Shown: positions 9,793 to 20,851 of the stretch, piece by piece | How the letters are laid out: every line of letters starts with the position of its first letter | Numbering within the stretch: the first letter of the stretch is position 1 | Assembly: GCA_021495925.1 (NCBI GenBank) | Contig: JAKEKT010000009.1 | Coordinates: 248,001-312,000, forward strand | Direction: 5' to 3' | DNA: 64,000 nt | Source of the DNA: Diplodia intermedia | Lineage: Eukaryota; Ascomycota; Dothideomycetes; Botryosphaeriales; Botryosphaeriaceae | Notes under the pieces: generated by a model | What the model was told of the DNA's origin: nothing | The model's database searches: none | What the model saw: only the letters and a program-made list of their open reading frames with translations | Translations under genes and position numbers: made by a program

Positions 9793-11786
9793 GCTGCGGA
9801 CGGAGCCGTTGGAAGTTGGGGTGGTGGGAGCGGGGGCGGCCGGGTGGCTTTACATGTCGCATCTGCGCGGTGAGCGGACCAGGGAAGGCGCTGGTTGGAG
9901 CGCGACGAGGCCGGTCGAGAGCGGGGGGCTGTGTTTGCGGGTTGAGTGGTGGAGAATGTGCAGCCTCGGGAGCTGCAGCTTGGTGGGGACACGCCAATCC
10001 AACGAGCTTGCGGGAGATCGTCGCAGGGCTGAGCTGCAACACCACGAAACCCTGCGAGGCAGACTCTCCGCCGCTAGCTTTGCGGCCGTGGCCATTGCCG
10101 TCACATGGCCCGAAACTGTCATGCGGCTTGCAACAAAGAGAAAAAAAGAGGCTACTGATTCTCCGGACCCGCGCATTGTCCATGTCTCAAAGCGCTGGCC
10201 TATCCCAGGAAAGCGATAGCCGGCTCAACATTGGTACCCGACTCGATCATGTGCCGTGCAACGGTGAATGCGGGGTATGCGAATCCATGGAACTGTGGAA
10301 TCGTTATTCATGTTGCACACGAACAAAAAGTAAAAGGAGCTCGACCGCCCTGTGACTATCCCATATTCTATTCGCAGGCATCAGAGACACAGGTTGCATC
10401 TTTTCAGGAACCGGGCGTTCTCACATATACGACCTTGTCCGCATCCCACACCGCAGAAAAGATCCTTCCATTGCCGAAGGCAACCACCTCCACCGCGAAC
10501 GACCCCACCAGACCATTTACTTCCCCGCTTCCTCCTCCTTTTCTAGGTTTGAAATCCTGATTCGCCGTCACATCGCTGCCTCAAACCATACTTCCTGCAC
10601 CAAACAACTAGTCCGCATACACGTCCAATCTTCGTGATTGAATGATATTGAAGCAGAAAGGAAGAGGATTGCCAGTCTACAAAACACATCTCCGCACCAT
10701 GTGTAATACTGGCTGGCCATGTCTTCTGTCATCCTCAATTTCGTAGCTTGCTCTCTACCGCATCAAATCACCGCATTCAGTACACCGCCGGATTCTGCCT
10801 TAGCAAAGCCCGCCCCCACCCTTGCATCCCATAACCAGAAGCCACTGCGACAAACGGCAAGCGGTCAGCCTTGCAGCCTTCGACGGCACGTATAGCCCGG
10901 CAAGCAAGGCCGGTATCGGAAAGAGCAAACCCGTCAAAAAGAACACACACAAGAAAAAAAAACCGGATGGATTAAGCCGTAAGCCCCACGCCCGTCATGC
11001 CGCAGTCTCAACCCGCCCCTTCCCCAATCTCACCCCTCGGCACCTTAGCCGTGTGAAGGGCTTCAATTTCGTTTCGCTTGTTTCGGCATGGTGGTTATTT
11101 GAAGCGGCGGATCGATTTGAAGTAGGAAGACCAGAGCAATTAATTTGGGGACTTGCGGTGGGTGAAAAAGAGGCGGTGAGTGGGCTGCTAAGGACTTTGC
11201 TCTTTGCTAACGCGGGAAACTTCGCAGTCGACCTTGTCGGTTCTTATACGCAAGTATGTTTCCCTCTCTCTCACCAGCCTCCAAGTCTCATATGAGGTCT
11301 TAGCACCTTGTGAGAATCAAAAGTTGCCCTGTTTTCGCGTTCAATGAAGCAGAATGCAACAAACAACAGGGTAGGTAGTACTTATGTCTGAGAGCGTGGT
11401 ACGGCCAGAGCGGTGTGGCATTCCTTGCTTGAGTGAGGGGGCCAAGGCTGTCAAGCATGCCCGATTTCCACGGACACACCGTATTAATAGCTGATAACCA
11501 CGGTGGAGACGAGGCATACAGAGGCTGCTAGTGCTGTGAAGGTGAGTTGGTAATGCTTAATCGGCAGATACCCTGTATTGCTGGATTTGGAGAAGGCTTG
11601 ATCTCAGCCTTACACGGTCAAAATGCACGTTAGGATGTCCAACACGTCTATTCCCTTTCGAGCCTAACTGTATCCCTGACAGATTTGTGTCTCCTCTTAA
11701 TGCCTCCGCACCTATTAATAAACATGCAAGACGGGAAAAACAAGAGATGCGGACCAATGAGCCAAAAGGTCCATCAATGGCCTAAC
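9793..11786. other. Intergenic, nothing recognised
   Basis: The RBR ligase starts at its left edge and the aminopeptidase ends at its right edge, so the ligase promoter should lie here. Frames of up to about 196 codons exist on both strands near 9.8-10.3 kb, but they overlap heavily and show no family similarity. A 157-codon frame at 10822-11295 is likewise unsupported. Confidence 0.4.
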
Positions 11787-13069
11787 TTAATCGAACTTGG
11801 CAAAAGCCAGCTCATATGCCAAACCAAGAGTCAGCTTCGCATGCTGCAGCATGTGATCGAAGTTGAGATACTCGATCTTGTCCTCGGTGGTGTGAATCTT
11901 CGAGTCCGAGTACTTGAAGTCACTCTCGATGACGAAAGCAGACGGATAACCAGCCTTGCTGGCGCTTGCATGGTCGGAGCAGGCATATCCGCACTTGGTC
12001 AGGACGTAGGGAATATCGCAGTAGGTGGTAATCACCTCCTTGATAAACTCGGTCAGGCCCGGGTCGACGAAATCGGTGATGACGCCAACCGATTCCGGCT
12101 CGCCTGCGTCCAACGTCTTCTGCACGTAGCCGGTCATGTCTTGCTGCAGCATCGCCTTCACATTCCGCGCCTCCTTCTCATACGACTGGAAGATTGCCTG
12201 CGATCCAAGAAGGCCGCCCTCCTCTGCCGAGTACCAGTGGAACTCGACCGTGTTCTCACCCTTACCCGCAACAATGTCGTCAGAGGTAAGGAGCACCCTC
12301 AGAGCCTCGAGAATAGTCACGGTACCGGAGCCATCTTTCCGCACAATTAGCACGGGTTCGCCTATACAGTATGGAGGTCACCTACCATCGTCTGCGCCAG
12401 GGGCCGCAAGGATGGACGGCAAGAACAGGTTGATACTGTCCTGGTGGGCGCCAATCACGACAGTCTTGTCGCTCTTTCCAGGAATGGTGGCGATGATACT
12501 GCTCTGGCCCCACGGGTGCTCAAACGGCTTCACCGTCGCACCATGGTCGAGTGCGCCGGCGTCGGCCAAAGTCTGGTTCACCTGAGACAGGAGCCAGGCC
12601 GACGACTCGGCGCCATAATGCGAACGGTAGTAGCGCGTGTGGAACGACGTGAACGTCTCCAAATGCTTGCGCATGTTCTTCTTCTCCAGCTGCTTGAGCA
12701 GTGGCTTGACCGTGTCATTGTAAGCGGTGGTGGGCGGGAACTTGACGGTAGCGGCGCTCTTGGCGGTCGAGCCGAGGTCCTGCGCGTCGGTAATGTCGAA
12801 GAAGTTGATTCCTTGCTGCGCAGCTGTTAGCGAAGGCCCACGATTGTGTGTACAAAGATCTGGCGCACCCTGCGCAGCTCCCACTTCTCGTCCTCGGAGA
12901 TCCAGCGGGTCTCGCCGGGAGAGAGCTCGATCAGGAACGACTCTGCGGGCTCGACAGGCTCGTCGGCGAGGTCGATGCTGGGCTGCTTGAGCGGGGCCTG
13001 GCCGTCGCGTAGGATGGACAGCGCGGAGGCGGCGGCAGCGAGGGATGAGATAATGGCGGCAGACTTCAT
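11787..13069 (-). CDS. Secreted leucine aminopeptidase, peptidase family M28 (Lap1-type)
   Basis: Three exons: 13069..12869, 12815..12386, 12334..11787 (introns of 53 and 51 bp), 392 aa. Residues 1-16 form a signal peptide (Ala-rich core ending ASA). A propeptide-like segment with PGETRWISEDEKWELRR precedes the catalytic domain. Candidate zinc and catalytic residues are His191 (AHQDS), Asp210/211 (PGADDDGSG), Glu248-Glu249 (SAEEGG), Asp276 (QQDMTGY) and His332 (CSDHAS). Family members remove N-terminal residues, preferentially Leu, from extracellular peptides. Length and motif order match fungal Lap1. The first donor, GTGCGC, is a weak match to consensus, but it restores the conserved RR-Gln-Gly-Ile-Asn-Phe-Phe-Asp-Ile junction; a GTACAC donor 18 bp downstream would add six residues in frame. 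Confidence 0.92.
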
Positions 13070-13537
13070 GGTGGGTGTTGGATTGCGGAGAGCGGTGCCT
13101 GGAGCTGGGCGCGAGCTGATAGCTGATACGGAGCTGCCAGGCCGGGGGGGCCAATGACGCCGTCGGCTCGGTGATTGCACCACATCGGGCAGTCACGCGC
13201 TCCGCGTCAGGCCCGCACCGCGCCCATGCGCGTCGCCCTTGCCTCCTGCATCTTCATCCTCCCAACATCGTGACACCTCCGTAGCGTCGTTGGACCCTGA
13301 TTATTGGACGTCAATTCTCTGCTACGACAACGCACTTCAACTTGACACGCTGATCTCAGGGGGCGCCCGAATCTGTTCCGGCGGATTGGTCTCATGGCCA
13401 ACGGGATTCATGAAGCCCAGATATTCCCTCTCGACGAGGCTGCTGAGGAGCACTCCAGTCGTCTTCGCTGGGGCCGTCAAAGGTGATGTTCAGCAATACG
13501 TCGAATCAATTCCGCCAAGCTCAAACTTGAATCTTCA
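13070..13537. other. Intergenic, nothing recognised
   Basis: This 0.47-kb stretch contains the aminopeptidase promoter and the 3' flank of the HeLo-pseudokinase gene. No other structure is seen. Confidence 0.4.
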
Positions 13538-15283
13538 TCAGCAACTACAGCTACGCAGCATATTTACAATCGATCTCTGAGCCTCCAATGAATCATCTGT
13601 TGTCTCCTTGCCCGACTCCTCATCCGTGAGACAACGAGACACGACGTCTGCAAAGTTTTGCCCTGCCGTATGCGACAACCTGGCCACTTCTTCCGAGTCG
13701 TATCCGAACTTTACGAGAGAGGGTAGAGGCAGCATTTTCTTTTCTTGTTCCGCGCTCCTTATCCTCTCCCCAAGATCTGGACTATCGGGGTGCACGTCCA
13801 CAAGCCTCTTCCAGAGACCAAGCTCTAGAAGAACGCACCCCAGCGAATACAGATCAAACGATTTTCTGAAGTACTGTCTATCCGCTCCCCTTGCTGATGG
13901 ATGTCTGTATAGGTCGGCTTGCAAGTCCATTTGCGGCTGCTGGGTCAACAGTTGGCCATCTTCCGTATCGGGCCGAGCGTTGTCGAACCCAATGAGGTAG
14001 GCTCTCGTACCTAGACGGTGCTCCAATGACACGCCTGCTGTCGCTATAAAGAGTATGTTCTCTGAGCGGATGCCTTTGTGCAGCCAGCCGGCGGTGTGGA
14101 ATTGAAGAACCGCCTCAGCCAAGCCCAAGGCGATGTCGAACCGACGGCTTAGCGACGCCTGGGGCTGCTCGGAGATGATCTGGTGCAGTGACTTCAGCTC
14201 AACGCGAGTGTTCCGCTTTGTGATGGAAGACAGGTCGTACACCAGCGCGAAGCTGTCGAGCTCTTTCCAGGAGATAAGGCCCAGGCAGGGGAGGACAGGG
14301 AAGACTCCGCCATCCATCTTCCCCAGAAGCACGGCAAGCGCCCTCATCTGAGGTTCCATGAGGTCCCACGTCTCTTCATCTGTCGCTCTCCATTCGATGA
14401 GGACCTCAGTATCTCGGTACTTTCCCAACTCGATGCCACAGCACTCCAAGCGCGATGCAGGAGGCAAAGGTTTGAGTCTTTTCGCGCTGAGGAGCTTGAG
14501 CTTCAAGCCCATCCGTACTAACATTGCCGCATCAAGCGGATGGTCTTGGTTGTTCTTGCCCACGATTGACATGATCTGTTTTAGCTCTGCCGCTGCTGCT
14601 ATTTGGCGGTCGTTGAATGAAGTATCTGGGTAGAGCAGCTGCTGAATGGACTCAAGCTCAGCTGAGTTTGATGACCTGGATACAAGATCCCTAAGGAGGG
14701 CTTCCGTGGTAAGCTGCAGCCGCTTCTGATCCGCCGTGTCCAAAAGACTATGCAGGCGGTTGTTGATCTCTTCTATCTCGTCGACAATTCGAAGCGCTTG
14801 GTTCTTCCCGACGGCGGCCCACTTGAGCCTCTTTAGTGTCCCGTTTTGCGATTGGATCGTCTTGCTGTTGGGTTGGGTGATGTCTGGTTTGAGCCGTTGG
14901 AGCAATTTCCCCAAAGTGCTTTCGTTCGAGGCCTCGTCCTCCGCGTCGCTGACATTTATGAATTCTTCCGGGACGCGCAGCTTGTACTTCTTTTCCAAAG
15001 CCTCCGCAGAGGTCATGAGCGCTTTCTGCTGATTCAACAGTGCGACGACAAGCGTCCAGTTGAGCTTTTCTTGGGGAGAGCTGGTCTGGATGCCGGTGCG
15101 CTCTCCCCACTCTCGCAACCTATGCCGCTCCCAGACCAGTTTCGAACGCACGGAGTCGCCGTCACTACCCATGTGCTGGGCCGTATACACGAATTTGTAC
15201 GCCTCGAGGCATCCTTCAAACGCTTCGAAGGCCAAGGAAAGGAAACCAACAATGGCGGCGGCTCCCTCGACTCCGGAAGCCAT
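13538..15283 (-). CDS. HeLo-domain protein fused to a degenerate protein-kinase domain (MLKL-like architecture)
   Basis: Intronless, 581 aa, ATG at 15283. Residues about 5-190 match the HeLo (Het-s/LopB N-terminal) pattern: a hydrophobic first helix with AAAIVGFLSLAFEAFEGCLEAYKFV, a KL..ERHRLREWGERTG segment, and a long amphipathic remainder. HeLo domains of HET-S and relatives act by membrane insertion in programmed cell death and are related to the MLKL four-helix bundle. Residues about 285-560 have kinase-fold C-lobe landmarks (LAEAVLQFHTAGWLH, SFDLYSLGCVLLE). The catalytic residues are gone: HRD is His402-Lys403-Gly404, DFG is Gly432-Phe433-Asp434, and no VAIK lysine or Gly-rich loop is visible. 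I see no C-terminal amyloid motif. It shares a 317-bp upstream region with the divergent kinase-ankyrin gene. Role in cell death or incompatibility is inferred from family only. Confidence 0.8.
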   Translation of the reverse strand: MASGVEGAAAIVGFLSLAFEAFEGCLEAYKFVYTAQHMGSDGDSVRSKLVWERHRLREWGERTGIQTSSPQEKLNWTLVVALLNQQKALMTSAEALEKKYKLRVPEEFINVSDAEDEASNESTLGKLLQRLKPDITQPNSKTIQSQNGTLKRLKWAAVGKNQALRIVDEIEEINNRLHSLLDTADQKRLQLTTEALLRDLVSRSSNSAELESIQQLLYPDTSFNDRQIAAAAELKQIMSIVGKNNQDHPLDAAMLVRMGLKLKLLSAKRLKPLPPASRLECCGIELGKYRDTEVLIEWRATDEETWDLMEPQMRALAVLLGKMDGGVFPVLPCLGLISWKELDSFALVYDLSSITKRNTRVELKSLHQIISEQPQASLSRRFDIALGLAEAVLQFHTAGWLHKGIRSENILFIATAGVSLEHRLGTRAYLIGFDNARPDTEDGQLLTQQPQMDLQADLYRHPSARGADRQYFRKSFDLYSLGCVLLELGLWKRLVDVHPDSPDLGERIRSAEQEKKMLPLPSLVKFGYDSEEVARLSHTAGQNFADVVSRCLTDEESGKETTDDSLEAQRSIVNMLRSCSC

Positions 15284-15600
15284 GGTTACTCTTATCTGAA
15301 CGACGTGTCAGTGATGGTAGCAATGATTGCAAGGCACAATGGAATTCAGACAAGGTTGTTGCGGAGGCCAGCCAGATATACAGACAAGGCTGAACGAATG
15401 TATGGTGGCTGAGGTGCGGGGTTTACGCGACTGAAGTTTGCGCCCCCAAGGCATGGGTGCGTCGTGCGACCCACTCGAACAGCTCAGCCTTCTCCTCTCA
15501 GCCACGTGCAGGCGCCTCACGGAGTACTTAAGTGTGGTGCGCCATCAGCTCCGCTTGGTTGCCGTCGCTGCCGCCAGCCCGACCCCACTCGGCGCTCATC
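15284..15600. promoter_or_regulatory. Shared divergent upstream region
   Basis: This 317-bp stretch separates the two divergent start codons of the HeLo-pseudokinase and the kinase-ankyrin gene, so it must hold both promoters and both 5' UTRs. A CACGTG E-box-like hexamer lies in the half nearer the kinase. Actual transcription starts are not visible. Confidence 0.5.
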
Positions 15601-18600
15601 ATGAGTTTCTTCTCCAATCTCTTTCGCCCAGGGAAGCCCGGCGGCAGGGAACAAGCGTGGACGCCTATACCAGTGGACCAGGCTGAAGGAGCGTTGCAGA
15701 GACTGTGCCAAGCTCCCTTCACCTCGGACAAGTTCCAGAGGATCGAGGGTCTTCTCGTACAGCTCGACATCTTTCGAGGGACCAGTCTTTCAGATCCCAG
15801 AAGCTGGCGATACAGACCGCGAACCTACACCGTGCTACGCAACATCGCAGCTGGGAGCCATGGAGAATTTATGGATCGATTCGTGGCTGGCGGCTACTTG
15901 GATTTCCACCTCCCGTTCGATAATCGAACTCTGCCGGGCTTCCTCGATAGTGACAAGCTGAGAAACGACTTCCTTAGCTTCCAACATCATGTTCTGAGCC
16001 CTGAAGCACGCTCACTCGAGATCGAAGGTGGGGAACACCAACTCATCCCAGGAAGCGCTGACGCACATTTCTGGTCGCTTGAAGTGCTCGGACAAGGCGG
16101 GTTTGGGTAAGCAGGAAGATACCCTTTGCATCCCTGAGCTAACCAGCATCCTCGTATGTAGACGGGTTGATAGAGTCCTTAGCAAACTCAGTCTTAACGT
16201 CTTCGCACGGAAAAGGGTTCCGCGGCGAAAAGATTCGGTGCCTAACCTCAGGCGACAGAATGATTTCATCAAGGAGGTCGGCATCCTGAAGAAGCTCTCC
16301 CATCGCCATCTGGTAAATTACATCGGCTCATACACAGACAACAACTACATCGCCTACCTGATGCATCCTGTGGCAGAATGCAATCTTCTCGAATTTCTCA
16401 CCCTCCTCGGCGATCCTCGCAATAAGAAAAGAAAGCAGGTCCAACCTTTCTTTGGCTGCCTTGCAAGCGCCGTTGACTATCTTCATGATCAAAGCATCAG
16501 ACACACGGACATCACTACGCGTAATGTCCTTGTTACTGTGCAGGGTGAAATCTGCCTCAGTGATTTTGGCACGGCAACAGACTTTTCTCAGTCTGGCAGA
16601 AGTACCACGAACGACGTGATCCCGGTCAGTATCGAGTATATTGCTCCGGAGGTTGCTCACCGTCGAGGGAGGAATAAATCGAGTGACATGTGGTCGTTGG
16701 GAGTTGTTTTCCTCGAAATCACCACGGTGTTGCTCGGAAACGACCTCGCAAGTTTTCGAACGTTCATGGCAAGACACGCGAAAAACAAAGATCATCCACA
16801 ATCTATCTGGGCAAACTTACCCATAGCCTTGGACTGGCTGGCGAAGATCATGCCTCTGCACGTTGACCTAACAAACGAGGCTATCACACGGAACGAGGCC
16901 ATCACCTGGGTGAAAAGCCTTCTCCAAGACGATCCAGAGAGCAGACCAACTGTGAAGGACTTGATGGTGGATATCCAACAAACTCCATCATTCCGGGAAT
17001 TCTGTTGTACGCACTGCTGGCCCGAGTTTGAAGCGAGGGCATTTGATTTCGAAAGGCCCTCGAGTACCGAAGGGTTCAACGAAACGATGAAGCATGCCAC
17101 TGCCGCTGAGGTTTCAGCACGTGCCGCTGCTCTTTTTGATCCTCAGGTTCCTTCAGCTCCGATAGATGCCAGCCGCTCACAATCAATCGAGAACTGGATT
17201 ACCGACTCGACCAGTGCCACAGTTGATGCGCACAATATCCCCTTTTCTACTTGGGAGGGTATGCAAATCAGGACGGTGCATCGACGGCGTTCTCTGGAAT
17301 CACTCCCTCAGAGCGTGGACGAAACTGAAGCTTCTTATACCACCGCCACTCCATCGAATACAGGCCTTAGATACACGAAAGAGCCAACGTCAAAATCAAC
17401 GCCTGCAAATTTTCTCGACGGAGACGCTGGGGTTGATTCTGGACTTGGTTACCTCGTTGAAGATGACCGAAGTTCAGAGGAGGAAGATGCCGCTACGAAG
17501 GAGAAAGCAAATCTTGCTCAAGGGTTTATCATCGAAGAAGACTCTTCAGGCTCTGAGGCTAGTTGTTCTGAAGTGACCGCAAATTCGCAACCATCACACA
17601 CCTCCGATTTGTTTGAGGGTCAACCGCGTCCACTCGTGCAAATACCCGGCGGGGATTCTGCCAACTCTTATATCTCGAAATTCGGCAAAGAGGAACCTTG
17701 GGAGTTGCAGATGGATGATTCCGATGACTGTGAAGAGGAGGAACATTCGGATGAATGGGCACTGGCCCGGCTCGAAAGCATCAATCGCAAAGCTCTGACT
17801 ATGGACACTAGTAAGCAGCTAATGCTGTATCGACCGGACAGTGATCGAGAAAGGCCGAAGCAAAAGGCCATCATGGACACGTCGTACGAACGTTCTTCAG
17901 AGTCACTCACGTGGCCAGTTCACGGGTCTCAAAAGAATATCGATGCTTCAAAGACCAGAGCCCTCTACCTGACTTGGCAATCCGACGAGTCCGAAGGTGG
18001 AAATTTCGCAGACAATACCCCACCAGCTCCCCTACAGTTCATTGATGAAGGGTTCCATCCTTCGAAGCCACCTCCAGATTATCCACCGCCTTTCCCAGTA
18101 GAGCATCAAGATGAGTATCAGAAGGGTTCTCCGTCTACTACCAGCAGTACTTCGGGTGACTCCTTGTCGGGAGATAACTTAGGTGGCCCAGAAAAGGTGC
18201 TGGCAGCCCCGTCCCACGAGCCACAGCCATCTGGAGCAACATCTGAAATACCGACACAAGGCAACATACAAGAAGAAACTTCATCTCAGGCGTGTGAGGA
18301 TAGCCATGCTGCGAAGCAAATCACAGTTAAGGCAATATTGAAGAATTTGACAATCCACGACTCACAGAAGGAACGTCCATCGCCAAAGAAGTCTCGTAGT
18401 ACGAAAAAGGGGGTTCGGGTTCGGTGGGGTGGAATGACAGTTGAAGAGATCCCAAGAGATTTACCAGATCATGAGGACTTGGACAAGGGAAGGAAGAGTC
18501 GTCATGCAGAGAAGCAAGCTACCGTTGAGGACGTGGAAGACGCCACGGAGACCAAGTTGAAACCTCAGCAACAGCAAGGCTTGAGCGAGACGGGCTTTGG

Positions 18601-19888
18601 GAGCGGCCCTAGTGCGAGTGTCAGCCCTTCAATGGAACCTCTCGAGGATAAGGAAGGCGTCTCAAGTGCGCCTGGGCTCAGGGTCTCGCCGAAGTCAACT
18701 AAAGCGAGAGCAAGGTCACAAAAGAAGGAGAAAAAACAAGCCTCACAATCGTCAAAGACGAAAGAAGCCCCGAAAGCTGCGAATCAGGAGCCGGCATTGA
18801 CGAAGAGGGTGCCCAAGCCAGCCGAATCCCCAACCCTCTTCATGGAGGAGGCGCGCAAAGCCGGCCAACACGCCAAAAGCATCGCAACGAGCCAAATGTC
18901 GTCGGGCACCAAGCAGGCCCTGGCCGGCTACAACATCAACCGGTGGGTAGATCACACCAACAGGCTCCTCGAACGCTACTGCGCCCGTGGCTCCGCCCGT
19001 GCCGTCCGCACCCTCCTCGAGCAGAAATGCAACCCGGGCACGGCAGCCAAACCGCGGCGCGACCCCCTCCTCAACGCCATCCGCGGCGCCAGCGCCCGCC
19101 ACAGCAAAGTCGTGCGCCTCCTCCTCGACTACGGCGTAGACGTGCACATCGTCGCGCCGCGCCACTACAACAAGACGCCGCTGCACCTGGCCATCGAGAA
19201 CAAGCCCAACGACGGCTACGTCAACATGGTGCACGACATGGTCTTCGCGCGCGTCGACCCCAACGCCAAGGACCGCAACGGCGAGTGCGCGCTCGAGAAG
19301 ATCTTCAAGGGCGGCGGCCGCCTCGAGAAGCACCGGCTCGACGCGCTGGCGCTGCTGCTGCTGTCCGAGGCGGACGGCGGCGGCGGCGGCACCCGGGTCG
19401 ACGTCAACATGCGCGTCCCGGCGACGCGCGACACGCCGCTGCACCTCGCCGTGCGCCGCCGCAGCCCCATGGCCGCCGCCATGCTGCTGCACCGCGGCGC
19501 CGACGTCAACGCCGCCAACGCCTCCGGCATGACCCCGCTGCTCTCCGCCGCCTTGACGTGGCGGCACTCGGGCGGCGCGTCCTCATCCTCCTCCTCCGCG
19601 CCGCCGGCGACGATGGCGCCGGATGACGAGCAGATGCTGGACCTGCTGACGAGCCAGCCGGGCGTCAGGCTGGACGGGTTCGCCGGCACGCAGCGGCGCA
19701 CTGCGCTGCATCATGCCGTTGTTGCGGGCCTGCCGCTGGCGGTCGAGATTTTGCTCGAGAAGAAGGCGGATCCGCGACAGCCGGATGCTGATGGGAAGGA
19801 CGCCATGGCGCTGGTGGGGCTGGGGAGAGAGGAGACGGCTGAGGATGTGGTTATACGGAGGCTTCTTCGTGACGTGCTTGGAGAGTGA
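15601..19888 (+). CDS. Protein kinase with C-terminal ankyrin repeats
   Basis: Two exons: 15601..16106 and 16162..19888 (55-bp intron, GTAAGC donor, GCTAACC branch), 1410 aa. The intron falls inside the Gly-rich loop and splicing restores Gly-Gln-Gly-Gly-Phe-Gly-Arg-Val (164-171). The kinase domain spans about 158-440: Lys186 (FARKRV), catalytic Asp285 in His-Thr-Asp-Ile-Thr-Thr-Arg-Asn, Asp303-Phe-Gly, and Ala330-Pro-Glu. It therefore looks catalytically competent, though the usual Lys two residues after the HRD Asp is Thr. A long disordered middle has acidic clusters, Ser/Thr/Pro runs and Lys-rich segments. Residues about 1095-1400 carry ankyrin repeats (TPLHLAIENK, TPLHLAVRRR, MTPLLSAAL, TALHHAVVAG). 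Related ankyrin-kinases are common in filamentous ascomycetes. It is head-to-head with the HeLo-pseudokinase gene. Confidence 0.88.
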
Positions 19889-20007
19889 TCTGAAGCTGAT
19901 ATAGGAAGCATATGGGTCGTTCCGGTGCAATATATATCTGTTGCCGTCCAGTCGTCTTCCAGTCAACTGAGAGAGACACTCGAGTAAAACCGAGTAGATT
20001 TGCAACT

Positions 20008-20106
20008 TCCGTTGTGGTCTAGGGGCTAGGATTTGCCGCTCTCAGATACAGAGCACTCCTCGCATCAAGCGCCGGCAAGGCCCGGGTTCGATTCCCGGCG
20101 ACGGAA
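20008..20106 (+). tRNA. tRNA-Glu (CTC) with a 27-nt intron
   Basis: The cloverleaf folds fully. The acceptor stem is TCCGTTG with CGACGGA and discriminator A. The anticodon stem is TGCCG with CGGCA. The T arm is CCGGG-TTCGATT-CCCGG. The anticodon CTC is at 20041-20043, followed by A at position 37. An intron occupies 20045-20071, directly after position 37, and contains GAG that can pair with the anticodon, as usual for nuclear tRNA introns. An identical gene lies on the minus strand at 57324-57422. Confidence 0.93.
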
Positions 20107-20124
20107 AGGAAGTTAATTCAGTTC

Positions 20125-20129
20125 TTTTT
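20125..20129 (+). terminator. RNA polymerase III terminator T-tract
   Basis: A run of five T begins 19 nt after the tRNA 3' end. It is the first T-tract of at least four downstream of the gene and is conserved in the second copy. Confidence 0.6.
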
Positions 20130-20443
20130 GGCCTTTTTAAGCCTTCTAACCATCAAGGCTTGGGGAGCCGTTCTTTTTGGCCTGGTGTTGGACCCTGATC
20201 GGGATGGGATGATGGCCGGTATCATGGGCGCAGTGATCTGTTGAGCCAGGAGCAAAAGCGCCAATCGGATCGTAACGCTTTGCATGCTGGATGAGGTGCT
20301 GGAGCCACTGGCTAGGATGAGGAGCGATGCAGGCTGCAAGGCAATGGCAAGCGGCGTCAGGTAGAGAAAGACAGGCAGGACGGTCGGGGTGTTGAGAGCT
20401 GTGATTGAGCGGTGCCTGATCTGAGGCGAGACGCGTCTGGAGC

Positions 20444-20851
20444 TTGCGGCTCAAATCAGGCGGGGAAGGTGCGGTGCGCAGGGGTCGCGGTCGGGGCCGC
20501 GGACGCGGGCTCCAGCTGTTCAGTGGTGCAGCCCGCAGCTCTCAACCTACCGCTACACCCACCTCGCATCCCTCCATAAAGTCGCAGAAGCCGTCCGCTC
20601 GTCGCGCTTGCATCACAAGTACCTCCTCCTCCTCAACACTCGCGAAATCGCCCGGCCGGGCGTCCACTCTCAAGCTGGCGGGCTTACGTCAATCTAGGCT
20701 CCTGCTCATCGGCTTCTTCCTCTTCGTCACCATCTCTCTCATCTTGGCTTCCTCACGCGTAGGGTATCGTCTGCAAGCGGTACTCGGCTCCCTGCGTCCC
20801 TCGTCCTTCACCTTTGGCCACCACCAAGCCCGGCCCTTGACCAACGTCACC
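20444..20851 (+). other. Possible N-terminal extension of the M3 peptidase with a membrane helix
   Basis: The frame of the peptidase stays open upstream of its likely ATG for 136 codons to an ATG at 20444. The extension is Ser/Arg-rich and holds one clear hydrophobic segment (LLLIGFFLFVTISLIL at about residues 86-101) after a basic stretch, the pattern of a signal anchor or mitochondrial presequence. The downstream ATG has a much better start context (CACCATGG). An upstream start would give a membrane-anchored or organellar form; a downstream start a cytosolic one. Confidence 0.35.

Larger units (their letters stand above)
19963..20182 (+). repeat. Copy 1 of an inverted tRNA-Glu duplication unit
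   Basis: The tRNA and both flanks (from TCAACTGAGAGAGACACTCGAG upstream to CTTGGGGAG and a T-rich tract downstream) recur on the opposite strand at 57232-57465. Similarity continues about 45 bp upstream and 75 bp downstream of the tRNA with scattered substitutions and a different T-tract length. Confidence 0.85.

Noticed and set aside
10822..11295. 157-codon frame with a basic start
   Set aside because: No similarity, no splice context and a lysine run typical of noncoding sequence.
19963..20182. tRNA-derived SINE
   Set aside because: Only two copies are seen and the tRNA is intact with a normal intron and terminator; a duplicated gene is simpler. A genome-wide copy count would decide.
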